A DNA stretch of 64,000 nucleotides from NCBI GenBank assembly GCA_022496185.1, contig WTXG01000007.1, positions 310,001 to 374,000 of the forward strand. Reading direction: 5' to 3'. This DNA is from Multifurca ochricompacta. Its lineage: Eukaryota > Basidiomycota > Agaricomycetes > Russulales > Russulaceae. Within the stretch, counting starts at the first letter, position 1, and every line of letters begins with the position of its first letter. Both the position numbers and the translations under genes were made by a program. Shown here one piece after another: positions 1-13,228 of this stretch. Below the pieces are notes generated by a model. It did not search any database. It saw only the letters and a list, made by a program, of their open reading frames with translations, and had not been told where the DNA came from.

Positions 1-664
1 GTAAGGTTAAGTGTCCCGATATCTTACTGCTTACTGGCTTGATTTACCTACTATCTGTTACCCCAATACCCTATCACGAAGCCGTTACTGGTAAACCCGT
101 TCTCATAATTAATTATTTTATTGTCAAACTTAGTAGCAGCAGCGTGTATATAAATTGACGTTTAACTGGCTGGAGGATTGTTGATAATAATGATTGGTGG
201 ATGCCAAGGAGCTGCAGCTACCGGCTTCCGGAACGGAAGTAATTATTTATGATCATTCATACCCGTACCCGATGACCGCTAACGGAATAACCGATAAATA
301 TGAAATTCAATAAAAAAAGAGAGAAAAAAGAAAAAAGGATAGAGATTAGAGAGAAAGGAGAGAGAAAGAGAAGAGAAAGAGAGATAGAGAGAGGGGGAGA
401 GAGAGGGGAAAGAGAGAGATAGAGAGATAGAGATAGAGATAGAGATAGAAAAATAAAATAAAAGAGATTGCTTTGTGTTCAAAGATATCTTGAATTGAAT
501 CTTGATGCCGAGGCCGACATGTCATAAGTACAATTCTGCGTACTAATCAATTGATATCATGAGTGATGTGATGATATAAGTACAAAGGATATTACAAAGT
601 TACAAAGGATATCCTCACTCAACCTTCTCTCGTCCCTATATTTTCCTTTTTCCTTCCAGCTAGT
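1..664. other. Left-edge intergenic region upstream of ATG26
   Basis: I see no gene here. The stretch holds AT-rich sequence, an almost pure purine (GA-rich) tract at about 311-470, and a pyrimidine-rich leader (CTCTCGTCCC...TTTTTCC) just before the ATG at 665. A 67-residue minus-strand reading frame over the purine tract is only Ser/Leu/Ile/Phe low-complexity translation of the repeat and is not a gene. The region probably carries the ATG26 promoter and 5' UTR. Confidence 0.6.
311..470. repeat. GA-rich polypurine tract
   Basis: About 160 nt made almost only of A and G on the plus strand, including GAGA and GATAGA units. It lies about 200 nt upstream of the ATG26 start. Such tracts are common in basidiomycete promoters and can exclude nucleosomes; that role here is inference. 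Confidence 0.8.
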
Positions 665-3600
665 ATGCGCTGGCCACGTGTAACCCGTAAAAACACCCAT
701 AATTCTGACCTCGATACCTCTCGTCGTGGTACTAACGACGATGCATTGCGCCAGGTCTCCTCCGATGAACTTACCTTAAAGCCACATCAATTGAATGAAT
801 CTGGTCTCTCTCAGATGTTCAGCGATGCTGCCCTCTATGACCAAGTCCTCAGCGCCTGTCCGCAGGCCCTTAAAGATGGCTTGTCTTTAGGCGCCAATGA
901 TAAGTCTCTACAAGACTGTATCGGCGGCTTCAACCAGCTTGTCGGTCGAGACCTTGGTGATGCCGAGCGCGCCATCTCTGGCAGGCTTGCCAAGTTGTCA
1001 GTAAATAACTGGGGCTCCCTGGCGGATAACTCCCTCGCTCCTGAATCTCAGTTAGAGGAAGAAACCGAGGACGTGAGTTCTTCAGACGCCGGCGACGCTG
1101 AGAGATTATCGACGCCCGATACGCTGTCACCATCACAAGAGGAACCCTCAGATGAACCCAAGCTCACACCTGAAGAAATCGTCGGGCTGCTTGAACAGGA
1201 GTTTGGTGCTCTCGCACCTCCTGGAGAGGAAAAGCTTTTGCTAGAAACGGATGCTGCGTTCTTCAAGGATGTTGTTATCCTGGTTGGTCCCTCCTCCATT
1301 GTTTCGGGTTTTTATTCACGTTCTCCGTCCATCATCAGGGCGTTGTCCATCTCACCACCCACCGCTTCGCTTTCCACGCTTCACTCTTGTCGTCTCAGCC
1401 AGATTTTTATCAAAAAGTTATCAAGTCTGGATCCGCCCTAATCCATCGCAAAGGATGGCATCGCAAGAGAAGGGTTTGGTTGCAGTTGGAACATGATATG
1501 GTCAGCTCCTTCCCGTCTAGCCGTGACGAGGATCGGATTAGGCCCCTGAGAAGTGTCCTGTGTTCGTGTTTCCCCCCCCCCCCCCTCCCCCCTGCAATTC
1601 ATTTCATGACCCCGTTTTGCAGTGTCATCCATTAAGGAAATCAAGCCCGTTAACTGGGAACACCCCCGACATATTGATGTAGTCTTTGAGTCCAGACAGG
1701 GAATCATTGAGACGTCTGTCGAGTATGACACAATTGAAGCTGCTCGGGATTGGAGAAACGAACTCCGTGGTGCGTGCTAGTTTTGCTACTTTGATCATTT
1801 GATATACGAGACCCTCCCCCTTTAATAGGTGCAATTTTTCTGTATCGTCGGAATCGTCACGCCGTCTTAGCGCAGAACCCAACGGACGATGTTAACGGGA
1901 TTCGCATCAATATCCCACTGAGCCAGGTCATGGGAGCTTCCAAATCGCGATGTCCTGCTTTCGCTTACATAGTTTCTATCACCATCGGTGCTGACCCACT
2001 GGCGTCCAATGAGCCTACAACCCCGGAGAGCGATTCAATTTCCGATGGGACATCGAGCGAGAAAAGTTCAACTTTTTCTTCAGAAAACGAGGCCGACCCT
2101 TACGTGGTGCAGGTCAGCATGATACGCAAAAATCAAATATGGGATGACTTGATGTCCTACGTGGAGAAGGCAAAGGCTGCAAAGGCTGCAAATATTAACG
2201 AATGGCCTGGTTCAAAAGTGTATATCGACTTCGACCCTAGGGTCGATTTAGTCCAGCCGGAATCAGACAAGAACGGGTTGACTAGCCTGCAAATCTCCGT
2301 ATCGCGTGCTTTGGGCCTCGATACCACCAAAGAATCTTTCAGTAAGTGAAGACCTTCCTGTTAGTAAGACATGACTGAGGAGCACGTCCTAGTCACGACA
2401 GCTCACACTCACGGACGCATCATCAGCAACAACGGATACTTCGCCGTAAGCGCGGACTGCATCGGATTCTGGTCACGATCAGTCGCCTTTGGCAAGGATG
2501 TGTGCTATCGTATCCCCATGGCACGAGTTAGGGGTGTCAAGGGGTATGATCGTTGCAAATTTGGAAGGGATCACACTCTCGTAGTTGAGGTAGAGGGCCA
2601 GCGGGATTTGAACATCCAATTTCTCGACGCAAAGAAGCGCGACGAGGCACTCCAACATGTCCTTCGATTCATTGAAATCGCTCAGGAACGGCGTCGCGGC
2701 GCCGCTGTGTCCTCACCTGTGTCACTCACACCTACGTCATCCCGAGAAGACACAACAAATTTGGCCACTACACCTCAACGCGCTTTGAGCCCTGATGATT
2801 TGATCTCTACAGCTACCACGCCAGCCGCAGTGGCCGTGTCCTCGCCCCGACACCCCCCGCATTCGCGACCATCATCTCCTCCTGTTCACAATCGCTCGGT
2901 GCCTGCCCGTAGCACAAGCTCTATCCTGGCCCCTCTCTCGCGCCTACCCTCAACGGTGCAAGGTTCGAGGAACGGACCCATCATCCGTGCTCTCTTTCCT
3001 AAGCCAATCAACGTCCCAGAGGAAGTCCTTTTGCCCATGCCTTCGAAACACTTTGTGTGTCTGACGATCGGATCGCGCGGCGATGTGCAACCATATATCG
3101 CCTTGGGGAAAGGGCTACAGAAGGAGGGCCACAGAGTGACGATTGTGACGCATGAGGAGTACAAGGAGTGGGTCACGGGCTTCGGAATTGAACATAGAAC
3201 CGCAGGTGGTGACCCAGGTGCGTTGATGAAACTCAGTGTAGAGAACAAAGTGCGTCGTGGCTTCGTGGTATAATGCGGTGCAAACTGAAGCTGGTTGTCA
3301 AAGATGTTTTCGCCTCAGTTCTTCAAGGAAAGCCTATCAAATGTGAGTTGCCTATACTTTTGCGTTAGTTTGGCCATTAACTTGGCTCTCCCCAACATAC
3401 TTGTTCAGTTTCGTACCTGGCTTGACGATCGTGCGTTACCTCATCGTCATTGACCAGGGCCGGAGATAGCTAAATAATCCACGCAGTCCTAGTTGATTCC
3501 TGGGAGCAGTGTCGGGACGCCGACGTACTCCTAGAGAGCCCTTCAGCCATGGCGGGTGTGCATATCGCAGAAGCGCTCCGTGAGTCGTCCGACTACGCGA

Positions 3601-5275
3601 TCTTGGGGCCCAAGCTGAGCATCTATTTTCCTGTAGACATACCGTACTTCCGGACCTTTACCATGCCCTGGACAAAGTATATTATTTTCATATTCACGCA
3701 TTTGTTGCCCGAGAGGCTGATGTTTGATCTGCGCAGGACCCGCGAGTTCCCCCACGCTTTCCTGAGTCCCCCGGTCGAGTCTCCCACATTCAACGCTGCA
3801 TCGTAAGTAGTTTATACGACAGATATACCGCTTTTTTTTTTTTGATCCATTTGATTAGGTACGTACTTTTTGACAATGTTCTATGGACCGCCACTTCCTC
3901 CCAAATCAACCGATGGCGTAAACATACGCTGGGAATAAGCTCAACGGACATGGGCCATCTCGCGCAGTCCAAGATTCCATTCATCTACAATTTCTCTCAG
4001 GTACCTTTAGCGCGACGTGTCACATCATCTATTCCTAATACCTCGTGTAGGCCGTAGTTCCTAAGCCCCTCGACTGGGGAGATGCGACGGCTATTTCTGG
4101 ATAGTAAGCATTGCTGTCCCCTCATTACTTGTAAGATCTTTTATGCACACCTTACTAGCTGGTTCCTCGATAATCCAGAACTCAGCTGGAAGCCCCCCCA
4201 AACACTTGTTGATTTTATGGCCAAAGCCCGCTCTGATGGCAAACCACTCGTCTACATCGGTTTTGGTAGTATCACAGTGCCGAATCCCAAATTGGTGACG
4301 GAGCGCCTCATCCGAGCGGTTTTGAAGAGTAAGCCTCTCCGACGCACTCTGTGATATAGCCCTTGACACTTGGTTGCACGCAGGCAATGTCCGGGCAATC
4401 GTCTCGAAAGGCTGGTCCGCGCGCATGTCCAAGTCCAAGGGCGAAGATGATGCTACTTTCCCAGAAGAGTGCTACTCTGTAAGTTCCATTTCCGTGGTGG
4501 CTACCCCAACCCGCTAAAGTCATCACGCTTGCAGCTGGATCGGGTACCCCATGAGTACGTGTGTACTGCTGATAGCCGCATACGCCACACTGACCGCCCC
4601 GTATCACAGTTGGCTCTTCCCCCAGATCGACGCGGCTCTACATCATGGTGGAGCGGGCACGACTGGTGCCAGTCTGAGAGGTACGATGTCTTGTTCCTCC
4701 ACAACATTCCCAGCGATGAATAATTCCAACTAGCCGGTATTCCCACTTTGATCCGTCCGTGGTTCGGGTGAGCTCCGTTCCTTCAGCTTCTAAAACCCGG
4801 AGTCTTATGGTTGTACTGACGGTGCTCCAATTCTACAGAGACCAGTTTTTTTGGGCGTCACGTGTTCAGAAGCTTGGAGTAAGGTTCCCCCATGCTTCAT
4901 CGTGTCAGGGAGTCCCCTCTAATTGTATACATCTCGTCACATAGGCCGGTTTGAGAGTTAATAGTCTCCATTCAACAGAGGTCGCAAACGCACTGAAAAG
5001 GGCGACCACAGATCGGTGAGTGTCCTCGGACTTCTCAGTCTCGAGACCCAGTATTCGAAACGGCGTCATAGCATCATGAAGGAGAAAGCCGCAAGTATTG
5101 GGGATCGTATTCGGTCTGTGAGTAACACATTGCTTTGATTTCCCCCCCGATTAGTAATTTGTCTTGCTAACGGTGATCGGCTGATTCTCAGGAGGATGGC
5201 GTGCACACCGCTATTGCGCAAATATACACCTACCTCCCGCGAGCTGGGCGCGACCGCAAGTCAATCCATGATTGA
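665..5275 (+). CDS. ATG26: Sterol 3-beta-glucosyltransferase (Atg26/Ugt51 family)
   Basis: Transfers glucose from UDP-glucose to membrane sterols; in some fungi it is also needed for pexophagy. My model has 21 exons, 1,147 codons, and every phase closes: 665-1282, 1339-1561, 1623-1769, 1829-2341, 2393-3249, 3304-3342, 3409-3430, 3487-3579, 3637-3676, 3737-3802, 3859-4000, 4051-4103, 4159-4328, 4384-4478, 4535-4554, 4610-4680, 4734-4767, 4839-4878, 4945-5015, 5072-5117, 5192-5275. Order of domains: acidic disordered N terminus; first GRAM/PH block (about 205-330); second GRAM (about 502-600); Ser/Pro linker; GT-B glycosyltransferase from about 717, opening with [13 protein letters not shown] and carrying the sugar-nucleotide motif [12 protein letters not shown] near 1043. 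Exons of 20 and 22 nt are unusual. The start is the first ATG in the open frame after a pyrimidine leader. Identification is secure; N-terminal boundaries less so. Confidence 0.95.
1572..1592 (+). repeat. Poly-C tract inside an ATG26 intron
   Basis: A run of C interrupted by one T, inside the intron between 1561 and 1623. It is harmless to the reading frame, but its length is likely to be miscalled by sequencers. Confidence 0.8.
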
Positions 5276-6262
5276 AGCCTGCAATCACTTTGAAGCGTCT
5301 TTCATGCGCCACGCTTACTTAATGACAGCTGCCCTCCTGCCTACTGCGACGACGTAAAGCATGATGCCTGTACGAATATACCATTGGTTTTTTTCCTTCT
5401 TTCTATGTGCTGTATCTACGTGCTTCACTGGTACCATAACGTCAACCCTCACCAGGCTGTAATGGTTCATCCTACTATCCCCACGGTTCATTTTATCTAA
5501 TTCATCAGTCACAGTATGTCGTACTTTCGTGATGTATAATTTGGAGTGACTATTTACCACTTTGGCAATTTGATGAAATCATTTACGACCAAATGGTCAA
5601 GTGGTGCCATCCTCGAGCCTTAAATGAGAAGTCTTCCCTTAAAAGAAATCATTTATGAATTTGTACTCCATGGTACTCCATCATGATGAATCATGTACAG
5701 TCACTTTGGTAACCCACGTTAATAGCTTGATAAGAATTAAGCAAATGTGCGCGTGAGCGGATACACCAAGCCGAGCTATAACAGAGCATAAATATGCGGT
5801 TCAATTCTTAAAGGCTAGAAAGGAACCTAAAAGAAGGACGAAAAAGACTAATCATTTGAGTAAAATGTATGTGTGTTGGGGGGAGGGGGGAAATGCAACA
5901 ATGAATGCGGTATGATGCTGTAAATGGATGTGCGCCGAAACCTGCGACCTTGAAGGAATATAAACAACAAAGCATTTTAACACACCGCAGAGAAGCGTTA
6001 ACCAGAGCGACTAGGCGGGTGTTTGGATAGGGCAATGAAAATGGAACGTAAGGAATTGGGCATGGGCGAGGGCGGGGGAGTCCTGCTTTTGCATAGTAAG
6101 TACAAACATGTGCTTTTTAGGCATACACTAGTCGGGGCGAGGGGATGAACGAAGAAATGTCCAGGCGGATATGGAAATAAAGGGGGCTTGGCTAAAAAAA
6201 CAGTGGACTGAGTGCTTGTTTGTATGACCTTCGCTCTTTTGTTCATGTCTATGACGTTTGTT
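5276..6262. other. Convergent intergenic region ATG26 / MPS1
   Basis: About 1 kb between two stop codons. Reading frames on both strands are short and have no recognisable protein character. The region should hold the two 3' UTRs and terminators. Nothing else is visible. Confidence 0.6.
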
Positions 6263-9200
6263 TCATGTGATCGCTTTTAGCTCTGCAACAAGCCGCTGCG
6301 CAGACAACCATTATCAGAACTCGAACTCGGAACTCGAAGGCAAGAGGAAATTGCATCGCGAGGGGACGCACCGTTGCTTCACGAAGGAGGTCATCCAAAC
6401 TCATATCTCCCGAATTCGGCTGCTGGCCAAGACGGATGCCGTACTGCAACAGCTGACGCATATAATATGGGTTGATGATCGTCTCGTCCTCTGCAAGTTC
6501 AGGCTTGCGGGGAGGCTCAGGCACTGGTACTTCCCCTAATCCCAGAGAAGAAGTTAGCACCCGCCTACAAGTGTGCAAGGTGGAGGAAGAGAAGCAGGAT
6601 CCTACAACGCACCCTCTTTCACGCCTAGCCACTCTTGCTCCAGAAGCTCGGGAATCGTTACTCTCTCTTTGGGGTTCCGCGATAAACATTTCTTCATGCA
6701 TGCGATCACGTATACTGGCACTCGGCGCCTGAGATGGTCAAGTTTTTTCGGCGGGCTCCCCGTGCTCCCAGAGCGCAGCGTCGGGGTTGCATACTCAGGA
6801 AACTCGATCACATGTGCTGCGTCTGGGATGGCCTTCATCTTCTGGTAGACTGAAAGGTGCTGGAAGGGGGGATGGCCGTAGACCATCTGATAGAGAATGC
6901 AGCCGAGAGACCATACATCACTTGGCCGACCGACTTTGAGGCGCCGCATGCCGTCTGGGAGTTCGATGGTTTCTGGGGACATGTAGTTCACCGTGCCGAT
7001 CTGCGGGAAGGGAAACCTTAGATCAGCAAGAGAGTATACCCACTGAGGCTGGGTTAGAGCACACCTGGTGGTCTCGCTGGATGTTCGTGGTGTCATTAGC
7101 AATGGCATTAGCAATTCCAAAATCGATCAGTTTGAGTTGTCCGCGAACAAGGACAAAATTTGCCGGCTTGAGGTCAGAGTGCACGATCTTCTCTTCATGG
7201 ATTACTTGCACAGCCTGAAGCATCTGATTGCAACGTACGCGATCAGCACCTCGGAGGAAAGGACAAGGAGAACGACTTTACCTGTTGCCAATAGTAAGCA
7301 ACCCAAACCATATTGAGTGGCTCCTTTTGCTGCTCTTGAAGGAGCCTTGCGAAGTCTTTGTATACCAGAGGCCCACATTGAACCACAAATCTTACAATAT
7401 CTCATATGCAAGATGTACTGACCGATCTCGCCACATTCCATGACCAGCATTAAATGGCCTTTGGTTCCTCCTGGCCCGGGCTTAACCTCACTGTCTACCA
7501 GCTTGATGATCCTACTATTCCCGCTTAACCGTTTGAGCAGCGCAATCTCGTTCATGTAGCCGCTCATCGTCTCGGCGTCCGTTTTGTCGAGCGAAACGCG
7601 CTTGATGGCATATATCTCGTTCGCATTGTTCATTACACGATAGACACGCGATGAACCACCCTTTCCAATCAAATCGAGTCGCGCGTATGCCTTTTTGCTC
7701 ACAACAAGGTTTCGCGTCTTCACCTCTGGCACAGGCACAGGTACTACCTCGTCTTCGCCTGCGACAGCAGCCGGCTCTAGGGCCGTGGGGCTGCGCCTCA
7801 GTCGTGTGGAGGCAACTGGGACACGCGGAGGATTTGGAGCTTCAGACAGTTTGGGTGACGTTGACGTCGGTCGTGAAGGGGCAGGTTGAGAGTGAGACGG
7901 GGGAAAGCTCCCAACAGCAGAGCGCAGAGTGTCGGATTCATGACGTTGATGACCATAGTTTGATCGCAGGTGTGATGCGCTCGCTGCCGCGATATGCGTC
8001 GGGGACGGTGACTTACCGCGGACGATATGGTCTTGTGGAAATGATCGACCTGAGAACACGCATGAATTGAGGACAGTACGATATCCCCATTACGCTCACT
8101 CACGTTCAAATTCCAAGTCCTCTTCCTCACGCCGCTGGTGAGGCCGGGAGTACTCCGCTACGTTAACACAAATCAGAAATCAAGATAGGACAGGAGACAG
8201 GCTGTTTGGCACACCATCTTCGAAAGCGGTCTCTCGGTCACGGCGTATCTTCTCCTCCAATGTTATACGCGCCGCCCCTGTCCGAGAGTTAGTCAGACCC
8301 ATACTGGTCCCTGGCCGCATAGAAGAGTGCGAGGGGGCGCTCGATAGAGGTGGCACGACGGGACGCTCCGGGGCTAATCCGAGTCAGTGCACAACTTCGA
8401 GCGTTCAAGGGAAAGCACGCACTAGACGCGTCACTGAGACTTGCAGACCGCCGGGGCCGAGTAGCAGAGCGCGTGAGCGCATTCACACGTTGACGCGGAG
8501 GTTGAGCCTGAGATCGCATATACGGCTGCTCCTCAATGCCACCGTCTGTTTCAGAGCCAGCAGCCAGATCGGGGTACATGCCATCGTCGGTGCCGTCAAC
8601 CTCCGAAATTTTGTCGATAGCAAGACCCGGCGTGAACTTTTTCTGCCCGTGTGAGTGCGCGCGATTGAGACGACTCGGTCCCGCCATTAGTTGGCGGGTG
8701 GATGAAGTGCTAGATGGCATAGGTAGCGACGGTCGCTGGGGAACTGGGACAACATCGGCCAGGGTAGAGCGCAGGTTGGAAGAGGAGGTTGTGCCGACAG
8801 ACGAATAGCGCGAGGGAAGGTAATTGTAGGGGGCATCGGACAAAGCGGGTGCGGATCGAGGAGGCGAGTAACGACGATGAATGCTATTCGGACCCGAGGC
8901 TATGTCAGTGGAAGGCAAAGAGAAACCATCATGGTTCTCCTTCTCATCTTGAGGAAGATCGACAGTTTGCAGGTGGAGGGCATTTTCCTCCTGTTCTTGT
9001 TGCTGCTGAATCTTGAGCTTCTCGTTGATCTGGTTAAATTCTTCCAGTGTGACACGCCGAGCACCGCCAGCCGCGCGTCCTGCACTGCGAAGACCGCCAG
9101 GTAGAATAGTACGAACGTGAGTAGACAATTGGGCCGGCGTGTGCGATTGTTGTGAATTGGACTGAGAGAGCAAGACGGGGCCAGAGAGCGCACGGTGGAA

Positions 9201-9536
9201 AGAGCGCAGAGCAGTTTGGGGAGCCGGGATGGAGTCTGAGCGTTCGGTTGGTAGTGTGGAAGGTATGCCGGGTAAACTCTCTGAACGTGTAAGGGTATGT
9301 CGAGATGAAGACGGGGGCGAAGAATTATCGGACTGGGGTGGAATAGAGTCTGTAGAAGGAGGAGATTGGCTATCTACGGAAGTCGGGGGGGAAAGACGAC
9401 CTTTGGAAACACGTTTCCATTCACCGGCTGAGTTTTGTTCATAGTCGAAGGAGAGTTCATACATCGCTGATTCGTCCGAAGGAGGGGTGTTTGAAGAAGG
9501 GCGAGGTTGCGTCGGAGGAGTTGATGGGATAGACAT
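6263..9536 (-). CDS. MPS1: Dual-specificity spindle-checkpoint kinase Mps1/TTK
   Basis: Kinase of the spindle assembly checkpoint and of spindle-pole or kinetochore function. The start is the ATG at 9536 ([10 protein letters not shown]); upstream in-frame ATGs up to 9647 lie in sequence of non-coding character. The N-terminal half (down to about 8290) is Ser/Pro-rich and disordered. The kinase domain lies in 8060-6600: glycine loop [21 protein letters not shown] lysine, the TTK-specific catalytic loop [18 protein letters not shown] metal site, GTVNYMSPE activation segment and a C-lobe [13 protein letters not shown]. Two 3' introns are supported: donor after codon KE with acceptor before the codons for VPVPEPP, and a last intron giving the C terminus [11 protein letters not shown] with TGA at 6263. 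HSD in place of HRD is normal for TTK. It is convergent with ATG26. Confidence 0.93.
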
Positions 9537-9643
9537 TGAAGATGAATGTCCGCATTCACAACGTATGTGTTGTACAAGTTCAACGTTCAAATTGAGCGCG
9601 TGTCGACCACGGCCATTTAACGCGATCACGTGATCAATCATCA

Positions 9644-9681
9644 TCACTATTTTTTATTATTATTATTAATTATTATTATTT

Positions 9682-9686
<5 letters not shown>
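9644..9686. repeat. TAA/TTA microsatellite
   Basis: AT-rich (TTA)n stretch in the 145-nt gap between the MPS1 start and the stop of the downstream monooxygenase gene; the tract reaches the stop codon at 9682-9684. The gap is short, so the MPS1 promoter and the neighbour's 3' UTR overlap or are very compact. Confidence 0.8.
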
Positions 9687-11203
<1,517 letters not shown>

Positions 11204-11453
11204 GTCGGGGAATCTTTCGTGATGAAGTTCGTCTTTTTCTTCCCGGCTATTATATTGCCCAGAAACAACCCGGCCGGCGTTATGCACATGTGATTCGAGT
11301 CCGGTGTAAGGAGCAGTCATAAACCGGATTGAATCCTGTGACTGATCTCTCGCGTTGGCCGTATCCGATCAATTCTAGTAGTACCGGAGTACCGGAAAAC
11401 AATTGTCATAGTAATCGAACGAAATAGATACAGATTCTCGCTCGAAAATATGT

Positions 11454-12217
11454 CTAAACGCTCGGTGCTGGCACCTCAGCAGCCGCTGCAGCATCGGCAG
11501 GTTTACTCTGGCTCCTGTACTCTTCTAGTGCTCGCGTCACGGCCTTGATATGTCCATTAAAGTTAATGACCGAGTCAAAGACATCGCTATATCGCCGAAA
11601 TTGAGTTCATGCGGGAAGTGAGGGAGTAGAGGCGATCGCATACCGTACGACTCCCTGCGAGTCGATGAAGAACGTGACACGTCCCTCAGAGAGGCCCATG
11701 AGTCCACGGCTGACACTGTAAGCCTTACGTGCCACGCCAGACTCGTCACTCAGCATTGGGTACTGCCCTTCGTTGTCAAGCCTAGAAGAGCAAAAATATA
11801 AATTAACGCACGCACCGTTACGTCATGCTTCGTGACAAAGGCCTTGATTGCTACGACGGGGTCAGGGGAGATCCCGACGACCGTGATACCCGAGTCCTTG
11901 AACTCGACTTTCTCTACATGAGGATGGGTCACAGATTCTTAATTTCACCAATGAATGAATTAGACGAGACATGGCGTACCGGCAAGCGCATCACGGAATG
12001 CACAAACTTCCCTCGTGCAACCATATGTACCTGCGTGTCCCAGATTACAAATAGGTATGCAAAGATAGACGGTGAGAAAGGAACACACACCGGCCTTAGG
12101 GTAGAAAAAGACAGCTGTGGGTGTACCTTGCGCACCAGGCTTGAGCTCATACGTCGTGCCGTCGGCGTTGAGTAGCGAGAGCGAAGGGGCAGGATTTCCT
12201 AGAAGTGGGTGCGACAT
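11454..12217 (-). CDS. Peroxiredoxin, Bcp/PrxQ type (AhpC/TSA fold, Dot5-like)
   Basis: Thiol peroxidase that reduces hydroperoxides, recycled by thioredoxin. N terminus LLGNPAPSLSLLNADG, then FFYPKAG, and across an intron TYGCTREVCAFRDAL with the peroxidatic Cys and the resolving Cys spaced C-x4-C, diagnostic of the PrxQ/Bcp class. Further on come VVGISPDPV, the QYPMLSDESG core strand, GLMGLSEGRVTFFID and an Ala-rich C terminus ending at 11454. The start ATG at 12217 opens directly into the family N terminus. About 200 residues, a little longer than bacterial Bcp because of the C-terminal tail. The nuclear location known for yeast Dot5 is not visible here. Confidence 0.92.
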
Positions 12218-12842
12218 TGTGGTTTGGAAAGGGTTTCAATCAAAAGTAACTCACGCGGCAACTCCTCACGCGCGGGACCCGGAATGAACATTTCTTGTTG
12301 ACGTAATCAACAATTTTTAGCTTTAGCTTTAGCGAGAACTTAGTCAGCCCAGGACGGATGACTTGCACGCACACGCACTTACAAATGATAGCTCTGGCCT
12401 ATGCCCATGCCCATGCCCATGCCATATGAAAGTGTTAAAAGGCAAGGGACTGAAGAAGAGACATGAACATGAACAACAAAATGACAATGATGTATGTCTG
12501 CAGCACGTGCGAGCACGGTGACACATGTGTTGACCCTTAGCTCAGGATCAGGACTCACTTTGTATAAAGAAGATCCTGGCACTCGAAGGGCTCAGATGAA
12601 GGTTTGGAGATGAACGAGAATACTCAACCCCGGTATCCGAGGGTATCGACATGAAATCACGGCTCACTAAGGAACGCCGGGTGATCGACACCGTGACACA
12701 GATTGCACCTCTACCCACCAGGGTGATGGTAGAAAAGAGCGGGGGAAGTGAGATATTAAGGGTAAAAGGTAAATACAAGAGGTGGGTAGAGTCCTACTTC
12801 TGGGCAGTTGCAGCACTCATAGCTTCTAAAGGGAGTTCAGTG
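12218..12842. other. Intergenic region between TIM9 and the peroxiredoxin gene
   Basis: 625 nt holding the 3' side of TIM9 and the peroxiredoxin promoter. Small tandem repeats are present: TTTAGC-like units at about 12315-12333 and ATGCCC units at about 12401-12423. No gene is seen. Confidence 0.6.
12401..12423. repeat. ATGCCC hexanucleotide repeat (about 4 copies)
   Basis: Four nearly perfect copies of ATGCCC in the promoter-side region of the peroxiredoxin gene. Confidence 0.85.
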
Positions 12843-13228
12843 TCAACTCGAAGAACTGCCGCAGTACGGCTTGCGCTGCGCACCTGCGTTCTGCTCTGCG
12901 AAGCGGGCACCAACTCGCTCTGAGTGCTTCAGAAATTTATCGGCACAGTTCATCATGCATTGCTCCTGGCGTGGTGTTGGCTAGACATCGCGAGAAGAAG
13001 CGCTGAAATCCCACCTCTTTTGAAGACAAAGCCTTGCTGGTGAAGTCATTGCAACATGACGTGAAGCATCGCTCAACAAGGTTGGAGTACATCCGCATGA
13101 AGTCTTGCATCTGTTGTGATAATTCACAAGGGGCAAACAGGATGAAAAGGCCATGGACAAACCTGCTTTTTTTCAATGACCTTGGTCATATGCGCTTGCT
13201 CTGTAGCATTGAACCCTGAAAAATCCAT
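12843..13228 (-). CDS. TIM9: Mitochondrial intermembrane-space chaperone Tim9
   Basis: Small Tim protein that, with Tim10, escorts hydrophobic carrier proteins across the intermembrane space. Three exons, all phases closed: 13228-13163, 13110-13015, 12965-12843, 94 residues. The first exon ends EKKQ and the second opens [16 protein letters not shown], matching the classical Tim9 helix. The twin CX3C motif is complete: CFTSC and CMMNC. The conserved FLKHSERVG follows. The last residues after EQNAG (ending in several Ser) diverge from the family, so the final exon boundary may be different. Introns are 52 and 49 nt. Confidence 0.95.

Noticed and set aside
279..482. 67-residue minus-strand frame over the purine tract.
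   Set aside because: Translation of a microsatellite with no family character.
2342..2368. Ultra-short 27-nt intron in ATG26 (GTAAGT...TAAG).
   Set aside because: A normal 51-nt intron from the same donor to CCTAG at 2392 keeps frame, has a TGACTGA branch point and gives ESFITTAHTHG, which fits the family better.
7150..7215. HSD instead of HRD in the MPS1 catalytic loop as a defect.
   Set aside because: HSDLKPANF is the normal TTK/Mps1 sequence.
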